Assembly: GCF_014905115.1 (NCBI RefSeq)
Contig: NZ_CP041235.1
Span: 682,001 to 746,000 of the forward strand
Direction of reading: 5' to 3'
From: Sulfurimonas sediminis
GTDB taxonomy: Bacteria; Campylobacterota; Campylobacteria; Campylobacterales; Sulfurimonadaceae
Length of the DNA: 64,000 nucleotides
Shown piece after piece: positions 1-9,208 of the stretch; positions within the stretch are counted from its first letter, which is position 1; each line of letters starts with the position of its first letter. Both the position numbers and the translations under genes were made by a program. Below the pieces are notes generated by a model. That model saw nothing but the letters and a program-made list of their open reading frames with translations, did no database searches and was not told where the DNA came from.

Positions 1-2
1 AT

Positions 3-764
3 ATTAATAAAGTTATAGCAGAGCAAAAACTGCAAAACAGTGGCCTTGTCAATGATGAAAAGATTGTTCAGGTTGGAGAGCTGATAGGCGCGCAGGCTAT
101 AATTTCGGGAAATGTAAGCCCTGTTACCAAGGAAGACAGCTATTTTTATGAGCCTCGTGTCCGTTGTGCAAATAGAAAATGTACAGAACTCGAAACATAC
201 CGTGTGCGCTGTATGAAACGGCTCATAGGCCTTTCTGCAGAAGTGAGAATAGTGGATGTTGCCAAAGGCGATATCATTTATGCGGATACTTTAGGCAGAA
301 CAAGTTCATTTAAACACTGTGCTGATGATTCGCGGGCAATCCCGTCAAAAATGATGGTGGCACAAAAGCTTGCCGATGATATAGCAGATACATTTATTTA
401 TAAGCTTACTCCGCATTATAGAAAATTTCGTGTAAAACTACTTGAAGATCCTGATTTGGATTATACGGATGAACAGGAGAGACTGCTGAAAGTCTCTTTA
501 AAATATATAGAGCAGGGGCGTTATGACAAAGCAGAACGCTTTTTAAAAGAGTTGATTGATGCGACAAATATGAAAAGCTATGTGGCATTTTATGATTTGG
601 GTGTGATAAAAGAGGCACAGGGGAAATATGAAGAGGCAAAAGAGTATTATGAATATGCGGATAATTTGATGATAGAGCCGGTTGAGGAGATTAATGAGGC
701 TGTGATTCGAATAAACTCTCTTATCTCCAAAAGAAAAAAAACACTTGAGCAGTTAAACAGATGA
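3..764 (+). CDS. CsgG/LpoB-like envelope protein with C-terminal TPR (5' partial)
   Basis: The frame is open from base 3 with no start visible, so the gene begins upstream of the window; about 253 residues are seen. The N-terminal visible part has the pattern of CsgG/LpoB-type periplasmic lipoproteins (VGELIGAQAIISGNVS, then a strand-rich stretch ending IVDVAKGDIIYADT). The last 110 residues look like one or two TPR helices (YIEQGRYDKAERFLKELI; AFYDLGVIKEAQGKYEEAKE). An ATG exists at 204 but would discard the CsgG-like part. It overlaps the next lipoprotein gene by 4 nt, so the two are probably co-transcribed and act together in the outer membrane or periplasm. The exact function is unknown. 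Confidence 0.75.
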   Translation: MNKVIAEQKLQNSGLVNDEKIVQVGELIGAQAIISGNVSPVTKEDSYFYEPRVRCANRKCTELETYRVRCMKRLIGLSAEVRIVDVAKGDIIYADTLGRTSSFKHCADDSRAIPSKMMVAQKLADDIADTFIYKLTPHYRKFRVKLLEDPDLDYTDEQERLLKVSLKYIEQGRYDKAERFLKELIDATNMKSYVAFYDLGVIKEAQGKYEEAKEYYEYADNLMIEPVEEINEAVIRINSLISKRKKTLEQLNR

Positions 765-1753
765 ATAAATTAAGCATATTATTTCTTGTTACAGGGCTGC
801 TTTTAGGCGGTTGTGTTGCAAAACAAAGAGTTGTTGTTGCAAAAAAAGAGCTTCCCTCGTGGTATCTGCAACCTCCACAGTCTAACAGTTCTACGCTTTA
901 TGCACTGGGAGAAGGTGAAAATCAGCAAGATGCCATTACGAATGCCTTGAGCTTTGCAGCCTCGACATTACATGTAACGGTTTCATCAAATTTTCGTGCA
1001 AAAACAGTTGTAAAAGAGGGAAGCCTTAACAGCTCCGAGGCAACATATATCAATGAAACACAAAGCAGTGTTGAAAAAATAAAAATAAGCGAATATGAAA
1101 TACTTCATGTAAAAAAACTCGGCTTTAAAAGATATGCGGCGCTTATAAAGGTCGATAAACAAAAGTTATTTCAAGGTTTAAAAAATGAACTAGACCAAAA
1201 ACTACAAATATACAGAAGTAAAGTCAAAAATTTACAAAAACGTGACGCACTCAAACGTCTGGTATATTATAAAAAGATGAAAAAATCATTTACATATATA
1301 CAGAATGCTCTGATAGTGATGAAAGTACTGCATAAAGGCTTTGATGATACAAAATATATAACATGGATGAATAAAGTAAATGAAGAGTATGATTATCTTC
1401 AAAAACATATAAGTTTTTGGGTAAATTCCAATGTGAAAAGTCTGGCTGAACCACTCAGAAGTGCCCTGACTAAAAAAAAGTTTATCATAAAAAATGTGAA
1501 ATCAACCATGCACTACACTGTTTTTATAAAAGCAAAAATTCAAAAAGCGACTGCCTACGGTTTTACGCTTGCCCGCAGTGAAATATCTTTTGTAACGAAA
1601 AACTATAAAGGAGAAGTGTTGGGGGAAAATGTCATACATGTAACCGGACAGTCCTCCCAGGGCTATGAAATAGCCAGGCAGAATCTTGTCAAAAAGCTTC
1701 ATTCGCTCATACAAAAAGAGGGCATTTCAAAAGTGTTAAATATTGATATTTAG
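761..1753 (+). CDS. LPP20-family outer-membrane lipoprotein
   Basis: A 330-residue protein with a signal peptide ending in a lipobox (LLLGGC, Cys18), so it should be lipidated and exported. Residues about 32-150 fit the LPP20 lipoprotein domain (SWYLQPP at the start, then ALGEGENQQDAITNALSFAA and a long SSV-rich strand region), known from the Helicobacter antigen Lpp20. The middle is Lys-rich and helical. The ATG overlaps the stop of the preceding CsgG-like gene (ATGA type), which suggests a two-gene lipoprotein unit. The precise role of LPP20 proteins is unknown; an envelope-structure role is an inference from localisation. Confidence 0.8.
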   Translation: MNKLSILFLVTGLLLGGCVAKQRVVVAKKELPSWYLQPPQSNSSTLYALGEGENQQDAITNALSFAASTLHVTVSSNFRAKTVVKEGSLNSSEATYINETQSSVEKIKISEYEILHVKKLGFKRYAALIKVDKQKLFQGLKNELDQKLQIYRSKVKNLQKRDALKRLVYYKKMKKSFTYIQNALIVMKVLHKGFDDTKYITWMNKVNEEYDYLQKHISFWVNSNVKSLAEPLRSALTKKKFIIKNVKSTMHYTVFIKAKIQKATAYGFTLARSEISFVTKNYKGEVLGENVIHVTGQSSQGYEIARQNLVKKLHSLIQKEGISKVLNIDI

Positions 1754-1822
1754 TAACCGTTTACTTCTTAGGAATATACTTACATTAATAATAAAAAGAA
1801 ATATTAATATGAGGTATAAATT

Positions 1823-2770
1823 ATGATTAATAAAATAGAAGAGGTAAAAAAAGAAGTCGCAAAAGTAGTCGTGGGACAAGAAAAAATGATAGATTCATTG
1901 CTCATCGCATTGCTGTGTGAAGGGCATATTCTTATAGAAGGTGTTCCGGGACTGGCAAAAACAACAACGGTCAATGCACTTTCAAAAGCTCTGGGGCTTG
2001 ACTTTAAACGAGCACAGTTCACACCGGATTTACTCCCTTCGGATATTTTGGGGGCAGAAATATACGACCCGCAAAACAATCAGTTTAAAATCAAAAAAGG
2101 TCCGATATTCACCAACCTTTTACTTGCAGATGAGATTAACCGTGCTCCGGCAAAAGTGCAATCTGCTTTGCTTGAAGTGATGCAGGAGAAACAGGTGACA
2201 ATCGGCGATACGACATTCAAACTTGATCTGCCATTTTTTGTCATGGCAACACAAAACCCTGTAGAACAAGAGGGTGTCTATCAGCTCCCTGAAGCACAGC
2301 TTGACAGATTTATACTCAAGCTTGTAGTTGGTTACAACACAAAAAAAGAAGAGCTTGAAATCGCAAGAAGAATCTCAAGCGGAAATTTTGAGACAATCAA
2401 TCCGGTTTTAAATAAAAGCGAACTTGAAGAGCTGAAAAAAGTTGTACGCGATATACATGTAGATGAAGAAGTACAAGAGTATATGATAGAACTGGTCAAT
2501 GCGACAAGATATCCTGAAGAGTATGGACTTGAAGATATTAAAGAGTACATTCAGTTTGGAGCTTCCCCTCGTGTGAGCATAGATATGTTTAAAGCGGTTA
2601 AAGCAATGGCATTTATGCGAGGTAAAGACTTTGTCACTCCCGTTGATGTTGCTTATGTCGTAAAAGAGTTGATGCGTCACCGTATTGTGCTTACTTATGA
2701 GGCGGAGGCAGAGGGTATTACGACAGATGAAATCATTCAAAAAGTGCTTGAAACCGTAGCGATACCATAA
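1823..2770 (+). CDS. moxR: MoxR-family AAA+ ATPase
   Basis: A 315-residue cytoplasmic AAA+ ATPase of the MoxR group, which acts as a chaperone-like partner of VWA-domain proteins. Walker A is GVPGLAKTT at residues 40-48, Walker B LLADEIN with DE at 103-104, sensor 1 ATQNP at about 142-146, and the arginine finger region EAQLDRF near 158-163. The C-terminal lid has the usual helical pattern. GAGGT at 1811-1815 is a good ribosome-binding site for the ATG. It heads a tight six-gene Bat operon (DUF58, a small membrane protein, BatA, BatB/C, BatD), the standard MoxR-Bat arrangement. Confidence 0.95.
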   Translation: MINKIEEVKKEVAKVVVGQEKMIDSLLIALLCEGHILIEGVPGLAKTTTVNALSKALGLDFKRAQFTPDLLPSDILGAEIYDPQNNQFKIKKGPIFTNLLLADEINRAPAKVQSALLEVMQEKQVTIGDTTFKLDLPFFVMATQNPVEQEGVYQLPEAQLDRFILKLVVGYNTKKEELEIARRISSGNFETINPVLNKSELEELKKVVRDIHVDEEVQEYMIELVNATRYPEEYGLEDIKEYIQFGASPRVSIDMFKAVKAMAFMRGKDFVTPVDVAYVVKELMRHRIVLTYEAEAEGITTDEIIQKVLETVAIP

Positions 2771-2780
2771 GGTCGCCACA

Positions 2781-3611
2781 ATGAGCAAACTACAAAAAAT
2801 ACTTGTACGGGCACGCCGTCAGGTTTTTAGCGAGATGGTTGGAAACAACCCCTCCATTTTTCAAGGCGAGGGCTATGACTTTATAGAACTGCGTGAATAT
2901 ATGCCCGGTGACGACATTCGACATATTGACTGGAATATCACAGCAAAACTGCAAAAGCCTTATATTAAAATATTTCGAGAAGAGAGAGAATTAAATATTG
3001 TTATTGCTTCTATGCTCAACGGCAGTGTCTATTTCGGTTCCAAACGGTTTAAGCAGGATGTTATTGCCGAAGTAACGGCGATGCTGAGCTTTTCTGCTAT
3101 TAAAAACGGCGATTTGCTGAGTTCATACATCTTCAGTGATAAGTTGGAGTCTTTTTTAAAACCGAGCAAAAAGCTGTTTCAGGTGCATAAAAGTACAGAT
3201 GAAATTTTAAATTTTGATCCTTTGAATAAAAAAGCAGATTACAAAGTTTTGGCAGACACTTTGTTTAAAAGGCTTAAGCGAAAATCTCTGATTATTATTG
3301 TCGGTGATTTTTTTGAAATTCCTGATTTTAAAGTGTTGGCAAAAAAACATGAAGTAGTGGCTGTCATTGTGCGTGACAGGCTTGAAGAGAGACCGCCGGA
3401 GATGGGTTTTACCTCTTTGGTAGATCCTGAGAGCGGTGCTGTACTTGAAGGTGATTTTAATGCACAAACTCTCAAAGAGTATGCGAAAAAAGTTTTAGTG
3501 CATGACAGAAAACTCTATGCAACATTCACAAAACACCAGATTCGATTTACAAAGATCTATACAGACGGAAAAATCGGTGTTTCCTTACGACGATTATTTG
3601 AGGGCAGATAG
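2781..3611 (+). CDS. DUF58 domain protein of the MoxR-Bat operon
   Basis: A 276-residue DUF58 protein. The family signature is at residues about 28-70: FQGEGYDFIELREYMPGDD followed by IRHIDWN and FREERE. DUF58 proteins sit beside MoxR and VWA genes and are thought to be clients or partners of the ATPase; the biochemical role is unknown. No transmembrane helix is visible, unlike many DUF58 proteins that carry an N-terminal membrane anchor, so this is the short soluble form. It lies 10 nt after moxR and abuts the next gene directly. Confidence 0.9.
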   Translation: MSKLQKILVRARRQVFSEMVGNNPSIFQGEGYDFIELREYMPGDDIRHIDWNITAKLQKPYIKIFREERELNIVIASMLNGSVYFGSKRFKQDVIAEVTAMLSFSAIKNGDLLSSYIFSDKLESFLKPSKKLFQVHKSTDEILNFDPLNKKADYKVLADTLFKRLKRKSLIIIVGDFFEIPDFKVLAKKHEVVAVIVRDRLEERPPEMGFTSLVDPESGAVLEGDFNAQTLKEYAKKVLVHDRKLYATFTKHQIRFTKIYTDGKIGVSLRRLFEGR

Positions 3612-4019
3612 ATGCAAAATTTACAACAAAATGAAATTCCTTTGCATGATATTAAGCCGCTTATAGAGATACATGAGTACTCCTTGTATTATCTTATCGG
3701 AGTGAGCCTGTTAGTTGTTCTGATACTTTCGGGTTTTATATATTTGGCATATAAATGGATGCAAAACAGGAAAAGATACAACAAAAGAGCAGAGCATTAC
3801 AAGAAGCTCTTTTCTCTAGATTGTTCAAATCCGAAAAAAGCGGCATATGATTTAACATTTTACGGAGCAACTTTTAAAGATGACAGTGAACGACATTTAA
3901 AAGCCTATGAAAATATGTTGGAAAAACTACAAAGATACAAATATAAAAAAAATGTAGAAGATTTTGATACAGATACTTTACATGTAATAGAGTTATACAA
4001 GGGAATGATAGATGTTTGA
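3612..4019 (+). CDS. Small single-span membrane protein of the Bat operon (DUF4381-like position)
   Basis: A 135-residue protein with one clear membrane helix at residues about 25-47 (YYLIGVSLLVVLILSGFIYL) followed by a basic, helical cytoplasmic tail. It begins at the base after the DUF58 stop and overlaps batA by 8 nt, so translational coupling is likely. In other MoxR-Bat operons this slot holds a DUF4381 protein of similar size and topology. Sequence recognition is weak and the assignment rests mostly on position and topology. It contains one copy of the TTACATGTAA palindrome (3978-3987). Confidence 0.7.
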   Translation: MQNLQQNEIPLHDIKPLIEIHEYSLYYLIGVSLLVVLILSGFIYLAYKWMQNRKRYNKRAEHYKKLFSLDCSNPKKAAYDLTFYGATFKDDSERHLKAYENMLEKLQRYKYKKNVEDFDTDTLHVIELYKGMIDV

Positions 4020-4944
4020 TGGTATATATTTCGAATTTCCAAAACTACTGTTTATTATTTTCTTTTTTATAGCATGTGAGACACTTTGTAAAATGAAGCT
4101 ATCTTCAATTTACTTTCCGCATGCTTCACAGTTTATGAAGAGTAATGTGTCTGCATCAAAACTGCTTTTCTTCTTAAAATGGCTCACAATTGTTATGATG
4201 ATTTTGGCACTTATGTCGCCTGTAAAAGATGAACCGTATGAGTTGAAGCCAAAGCACGGGCATGAAATAGCACTGGTTTTGGATGCTTCTGGCTCTATGA
4301 AAGAGCGTGGGTTTGATCCGCTCAATCCTGCTGCTTCACGCTTTGATGTTGTGAAATCAATTGTACGGGATTTTATAAACAAAAGAGAAAATGACAATAT
4401 GGGACTTGTTGTTTTTGGTTCCTACTCTTTTATTGCTTCACCATTGACCTATGATAAGCATATACTGTCGCGTATTGTTGCTCAGCTTGAAGTAGGTATG
4501 GCAGGAAAATATACAGCCCTATATGAAGCGTTGGCGCAGGGTGTGAACCTGTTGAAAATGAGCAAGGCAAAATCAAAAGTGGCTATTTTGCTCACAGACG
4601 GCTACTCCACTGCAGGAGTAGATAAAATTCCTCTGGATGTGGCACTTGATATTGCTAAAAAAGAGGGTGTAAAAGTCTATCCGATAGGAATAGGTGCTCC
4701 TGATGAGTACAACAGAGCCGTGCTTATGAAAATAGCAAAAGAGACAGGCGGTGTTGCCTTTGGTGCAGCAAATGCCTCACAGCTTAAAGAGGTCTATGAA
4801 AAAATTGATGAATTGGAAAAATCAGAGATAAAAAATGAAACATTTTCCTATAAAAACTACTACTATTTTTATCCGCTCTTTATAGCATTGTTGTCTCTGC
4901 TGCTTTATGTCTATTTACGAAATAAAAGAGGGAGTGTAATATGA
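4012..4944 (+). CDS. batA: BatA-type VWA-domain membrane protein
   Basis: A 310-residue inner-membrane protein with N-terminal hydrophobic segments at residues about 8-24 and 49-68, a von Willebrand A domain, and a C-terminal helix at about 286-304. The MIDAS metal site is intact: DASGS at 91-95, a Thr in GKYTAL near 168, and LLTDG with Asp196. This is the BatA layout (Bacteroides aerotolerance family), proposed to bind partner proteins in the periplasm under MoxR control. It overlaps both the preceding gene (8 nt) and the following batB/C gene (4 nt). Confidence 0.92.
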   Translation: MFDGIYFEFPKLLFIIFFFIACETLCKMKLSSIYFPHASQFMKSNVSASKLLFFLKWLTIVMMILALMSPVKDEPYELKPKHGHEIALVLDASGSMKERGFDPLNPAASRFDVVKSIVRDFINKRENDNMGLVVFGSYSFIASPLTYDKHILSRIVAQLEVGMAGKYTALYEALAQGVNLLKMSKAKSKVAILLTDGYSTAGVDKIPLDVALDIAKKEGVKVYPIGIGAPDEYNRAVLMKIAKETGGVAFGAANASQLKEVYEKIDELEKSEIKNETFSYKNYYYFYPLFIALLSLLLYVYLRNKRGSVI

Positions 4945-6863
4945 GTTTTTTACATCCGGAATTTCTTTACTATATGTTACCGTTAATTGTTATACTCTTT
5001 GGGCTGTTGCTTACACAAAAAGAGTCGCATGCAACATTTTTTTCAAGTGAGGTGATGCAAAGACTCAGAGTCTCTTCAAACACCTTGACACTCAAAGCAA
5101 GAAATGCACTCTTTTTCCTGATTGCTGTTTTGATGACAATTGCTTTGGCCGGTCCTGTCATCAAAGACGGAAAGATTGAAGTGACGGCTAAGAGTGCTGA
5201 CATTATGATAGCTTTGGATATATCAGATTCTATGTTAGCAGAAGATGTCTATCCGAACCGTTTGAAACTGGCAAAACAAAAGGCCTTGGAACTGTTGCGT
5301 CTGGCACCAAATGAGCGTATCGGTGTGATTGCCTTTGCAAAAAACTCTTATCTGGTTTCACCCTTGAGTTTTGATCATGAAGCAGTTGCTTTTTTACTGA
5401 AAAAACTGAATACAAACTCTATTACAGAGCAGGGCACAGATTTTATGTCGATGCTGCAGGTGGTTGATAAAAGTATAAAACAAGATGCAAAAAAATATTT
5501 GTTAATATTGAGTGACGGCGGAGACAAAAAAGATTTTTCTCAAGAGATTGCTTTTGCCAAAAAGCATGACATAGCTGTCTTTGTACTTGGTGTCGGCACA
5601 CCGCAGGGAGCACCGATAAAGCTTGGAAATGGAGAGTTTATCAAACAAAACGGAAAAATTATTGTCTCAAAACTCAATGATAAAATTGCCGACCTGGCAA
5701 CAAAAACAGGCGGTGTTTACATTGAAAGTGTCAATTCTGATGCCGATGTCAAAGCAATGCTTCAGGAGATTGAGCGTCACAGCAAGAAAAAAGAGCTGAA
5801 GTCTGAGCAGATAGAAAAGTATATACCATTGGTCTATTATCCTTTAGGATTGGCACTTCTCTTACTGCTTATCGCGACATCTTCTATGAGCAAACGGGTA
5901 AAAGTTGAGGTGCCTGGATTGTTTATTTTAGCTATTTTTCTCGGTAGTTCTGCTCCGTCATATGCGGGATTGCTGGATTTTATGCATCTTGATGAAGCAA
6001 AAAATGCCTACAAGCACAAGGAGTATGAAAAATCGGCAAAAATATATGACAGTTATGCAAAAAAGAGTAATCGAAGTGAGAGTTACTATAATGCAGCCAA
6101 TGCCCTCTATAAGGCTAAAAAGTACAAAGAAGCGGTTCAGAATTATGAAAAAGCAACCTTTGATGACAAAGTTTCACGTGCGAAAAATTTTTCAAATATG
6201 GGTAATGCCTATGCAAAAATGGGTGATGAAGCAAGCTTGAAAAAGGCGATAGAGTCTTATGAAAAATCTTTGAAACTTCATGAAGACAAAGATACAAGAG
6301 AAAACCTTGAAGCCGTAAAAAAAGCATTAAAGAAAAAAGAGCAGAAGAAACAACAACAAAAGAAACAGCAACAGAAAAACAAAGATCAGAAAAAACAGCA
6401 GCAGAAGAATCAAAAAAACCAGCAGAACCAGCAGAACCAGAAAAGTCAAGATAACAAAAAGAACGAGAAAAAGCAGGATAATAAAGAGCAAAAGAACAAA
6501 CAGCATCAAGACAATAAAAAAGACCAAAAGAGTGAGCAGAGAAAATCTCAAAAGCCGAGCGAAGATGAGAAAAAGCAGCAAAAAAAGAATGCTGAAAAAG
6601 AAAAGAATGTAAAGCAAAAAGAGAAGAAAGAAAAAGAACGCAAACAAAAATCCCAGCAAAAAAGTGCTGAGAAAAAACAGAAAAAAGACAAAAAGAAATC
6701 TGCCTCCGTATCGGCTGCACAGGCAGAAAAAATGAAAAACAGGATGAGTGATGCAGAAGAGGCAAAATGGCTTAAAAGTCTTAATAGTGAACAGAGTACA
6801 TATCTATACAGATTGAACCAAAGTAACAAGAAGAAGGAAAACAGTAATGAAAAACCTTGGTAA
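4941..6863 (+). CDS. batB: BatB-BatC fusion: VWA domain plus TPR and Lys/Gln-rich tail
   Basis: A 640-residue protein joining two Bat functions. Residues 1-75 hold two membrane helices, 85-275 a VWA domain with MIDAS motif DISDS (93-97) and LSDGGD, and about 290-312 a third helix. A signal-like hydrophobic segment (FILAIFLGSSAPSYA) follows, then two or three TPR repeats at about 350-455 (YYNAANALYKAKKYKEAVQNYEKA). Residues about 458-600 are extremely Lys/Gln/Asn-rich and probably disordered. In other genomes BatB and BatC are separate; this size and order indicate a fusion. It overlaps batA by 4 nt and batD by 17 nt. Confidence 0.9.
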   Translation: MSFLHPEFLYYMLPLIVILFGLLLTQKESHATFFSSEVMQRLRVSSNTLTLKARNALFFLIAVLMTIALAGPVIKDGKIEVTAKSADIMIALDISDSMLAEDVYPNRLKLAKQKALELLRLAPNERIGVIAFAKNSYLVSPLSFDHEAVAFLLKKLNTNSITEQGTDFMSMLQVVDKSIKQDAKKYLLILSDGGDKKDFSQEIAFAKKHDIAVFVLGVGTPQGAPIKLGNGEFIKQNGKIIVSKLNDKIADLATKTGGVYIESVNSDADVKAMLQEIERHSKKKELKSEQIEKYIPLVYYPLGLALLLLLIATSSMSKRVKVEVPGLFILAIFLGSSAPSYAGLLDFMHLDEAKNAYKHKEYEKSAKIYDSYAKKSNRSESYYNAANALYKAKKYKEAVQNYEKATFDDKVSRAKNFSNMGNAYAKMGDEASLKKAIESYEKSLKLHEDKDTRENLEAVKKALKKKEQKKQQQKKQQQKNKDQKKQQQKNQKNQQNQQNQKSQDNKKNEKKQDNKEQKNKQHQDNKKDQKSEQRKSQKPSEDEKKQQKKNAEKEKNVKQKEKKEKERKQKSQQKSAEKKQKKDKKKSASVSAAQAEKMKNRMSDAEEAKWLKSLNSEQSTYLYRLNQSNKKKENSNEKPW

Positions 6864-8283
6864 AATAATAATAATTTTTAGTCTACTTACAACGGCAATA
6901 TATGCGAAGGTTGTGGCAAGGGTATCTCCTAAGAGTGTTGTTAGCGGAGAAGTCGCAACCTATACCCTTACAATCACAGGGAGTGAAGTCAATAAACCAC
7001 TTATCAGTACAATATGCGGTAGCAATGTTCTAGGGTCAAGTTCTCAAACAAGTATTGAGATGATAAACAATGACTATAGAAAAAGCTATGTGCTGAGTTA
7101 CCAGTTTATGCCACAAAAAAGTTGTGTGATTTCACCGGTAAGTATTGAAATAGATGGAAAAACAGAGCAATCAAATAGTGTAAAAGTGACGGTAAAGCCG
7201 GCAGTACAGGATAAAAATGCCGATTTTGTACTGAATTTGATTCCCTCAAAAACAGAATTGTTTGTGGGGGAACCGTTTACACTTAACCTGGTGCTGAAAC
7301 AGAAAAAAGATGCCGAAGCCGTTGACAGTAAATTTATAGCACCGGACTTTAAAGGCTTTTGGATTAAAGGCGAATCACAGGCAACAAGAACTGAAAAAGA
7401 CGGATTTATCATCACAAAAGCAAGCTACAGACTGGCTCCGCAAAGAGAAGGAAACCTGACCATAAAACCGGCACAACTCAAAATTGCGACAAGAATCTCT
7501 TCACGGGATGTCTGGGGAGGGTTTATGCCTCAGATCAAATGGAAAAGCTATTTTTCAAATCCGGTGGAGTTACATGTAAAGCCTTTGCCTAATAATGCAA
7601 AAATAGTCGGAAACTTTACAATTGAAGCGACTGCCGACAAATTACAGATTAATCCCAATGAAGCAGTGAATGTCACTGTCAAAGTCAGAGGTGAAGGGAA
7701 TTTAGAAGATATTAAGAGTTTTAAACCCTATATACCGGGTGTAAATGTTTTTGATGAGAAAATAAGTATCAAAGGCAATACTCTGACACAAAAGTTAGCC
7801 TTTGTTTCAGATAAAGATTTTACCATTCCGCCTTTTTCACTGGCATTTTACAATTTGAAAACAAAACGGGTAGAAAAAATCTCTACACAACCGATTCCTA
7901 TCAAAGTAAACGGTGCGGTGAAAAAAACAGCATTGAAAATACAAAGAGAAGCATCTGCACAAACCACTGAACAGCCTTTACATGTAAAGAAGAGAGCAAA
8001 AGTCTATGACAAACTTTCCATTGGTATAGCTTTTGTTGCAGGAGTCATCATAGGAATATTGATTATGATGTTTGCAAAACCGGTAAAATTTTTGAAAAAA
8101 GAGAGAGTATTGAATCTCAATGATGAGAGGCTGTTGCTTATAAAACTGCTGCCGTACAAAGACAAAGATGAGGAAGTAAGAAAAGTTGTAGATATGTTGG
8201 AAGCTAATCTTTACTCTTCAAAAAAAGAGAAGATAGATAAAAAGCTTGTCAAAGAGCTGCTGAAAAAATATGATATATCCTAG
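6847..8283 (+). CDS. batD: BatD-like (BatD/DUF7939) membrane protein
   Basis: A 478-residue protein with a cleavable signal peptide at residues 1-20, a large beta-rich periplasmic part with repeated Ig-like strands (LFVGEPFTLNLVLKQ; LQINPNEAVNVTVKVRGEGN, the BatD oxygen-tolerance signature), a membrane helix at about 391-412 and a short cytoplasmic tail. It ends the MoxR-Bat operon. The stop TAG overlaps by 4 nt with the stop of convergent tyrA, so no terminator fits between them. Two TTACATGTAA palindromes lie in it (7570-7579 and 7978-7987). Confidence 0.9.
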   Translation: MKNLGKIIIIFSLLTTAIYAKVVARVSPKSVVSGEVATYTLTITGSEVNKPLISTICGSNVLGSSSQTSIEMINNDYRKSYVLSYQFMPQKSCVISPVSIEIDGKTEQSNSVKVTVKPAVQDKNADFVLNLIPSKTELFVGEPFTLNLVLKQKKDAEAVDSKFIAPDFKGFWIKGESQATRTEKDGFIITKASYRLAPQREGNLTIKPAQLKIATRISSRDVWGGFMPQIKWKSYFSNPVELHVKPLPNNAKIVGNFTIEATADKLQINPNEAVNVTVKVRGEGNLEDIKSFKPYIPGVNVFDEKISIKGNTLTQKLAFVSDKDFTIPPFSLAFYNLKTKRVEKISTQPIPIKVNGAVKKTALKIQREASAQTTEQPLHVKKRAKVYDKLSIGIAFVAGVIIGILIMMFAKPVKFLKKERVLNLNDERLLLIKLLPYKDKDEEVRKVVDMLEANLYSSKKEKIDKKLVKELLKKYDIS

Positions 8284-9110
8284 TCCAGGATATCATGCAG
8301 TTTGTTGGCATTGGCCATCTCCTGATGGACTTTGTCCCACTCTTCGTTTTGAATGTTTTGTTTGAGGTTTGTAAGCTCTGTTTCAAAGAGTTCTATGGCT
8401 TCAAGCAGATTCTCTTTGTTCTGTCTGAAAATATCTTCCCACATATAGGGAGAACTCTTTGCCAGACGACTCATGGAGCGAAATCCACCTGCAGCCAAGG
8501 CCAGAATGGTATGCTTGTTTTCCTGCTTTAACACAGTGTTGGCAATAGAATAGGAGATGGCATGGGGCATATGTGAAATGAAAGCGGCATGACGGTCATG
8601 CTCATGAGACTTCATAAAATGTTTTTTCATATGCAGCGATTTAAATATTTTTTTGGCAACCTTTGTCTGCAGTTCCCCACTCTCTTCAAGATCGCATAAA
8701 ACAACAACCTTGTCGTAGTAAAGATTTTCAACTGCGGCATGCGGACCGAAGTTTTCTGTTCCGGTCATTGGATGTGCCGCAACAAAGTTTTTTCTTATCT
8801 GTGGCGGTACAGAGGCAACAATTTTTTCTTTCGTACTGCCTAAATCAATTATAGTTGTGTCCGGACCGACATCCGTCAGTTCTTTTAAGATTTTGATCAC
8901 ACCGTTGACAGGAATGGCAAGAAAAATAACATCACACTTTTTGACCTCTTCAAAAGAGACTATTTTATCTACGAGTCCAAGGCAAAGTGCGTCCTGTGTA
9001 TGCTTTTGATTATGGTCATAACCTACAATAGAGTCAACATAATTTTGTTTTTTTAATGAAAGGGCAAGGGAACCTCCCATCAAACCTAATCCAATAATTG
9101 CTATATTCAT
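8280..9110 (-). CDS. tyrA: Prephenate dehydrogenase (tyrosine biosynthesis)
   Basis: A 276-residue cytoplasmic enzyme that oxidatively decarboxylates prephenate to 4-hydroxyphenylpyruvate. The N-terminal Rossmann motif GLGLMGGSLA (residues 7-16) binds the nicotinamide cofactor. The conserved active-site stretch HPMTGTENFGP near residues 114-124 contains the family histidine. The length is normal for monofunctional TyrA without an ACT domain. It is divergent from bamA, with a TATAAT at 9142-9137 on the minus strand, and converges on batD. Confidence 0.93.
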   Translation of the reverse strand: MNIAIIGLGLMGGSLALSLKKQNYVDSIVGYDHNQKHTQDALCLGLVDKIVSFEEVKKCDVIFLAIPVNGVIKILKELTDVGPDTTIIDLGSTKEKIVASVPPQIRKNFVAAHPMTGTENFGPHAAVENLYYDKVVVLCDLEESGELQTKVAKKIFKSLHMKKHFMKSHEHDRHAAFISHMPHAISYSIANTVLKQENKHTILALAAGGFRSMSRLAKSSPYMWEDIFRQNKENLLEAIELFETELTNLKQNIQNEEWDKVHQEMANANKLHDILD

Positions 9111-9136
9111 GTTTATTCTTTCTGTTAATTTGTAAA

Positions 9137-9142
9137 ATTATA
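9137..9142 (-). promoter_or_regulatory. Probable -10 element of tyrA
   Basis: The minus strand reads TATAAT here, about 27 nt before the tyrA ATG, in the AT-rich divergent gap to bamA. Campylobacterota promoters often have a good -10 and a weak -35, and no TTGACA is seen. Position and match are the only evidence. Confidence 0.5.
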
Positions 9143-9208
9143 CTGAATTTACTTAATATTAACCACATAATGGGTAAAATCTTTACTAATTTTTTAAATG
9201 GAATATGA

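Noticed and set aside
6115-6765. A 216-residue minus-strand open frame, and a Leu/Phe-rich one at 6327-6659.
   Set aside because: They are the complement of the Lys/Gln-rich tail of BatB-BatC; the composition explains both.
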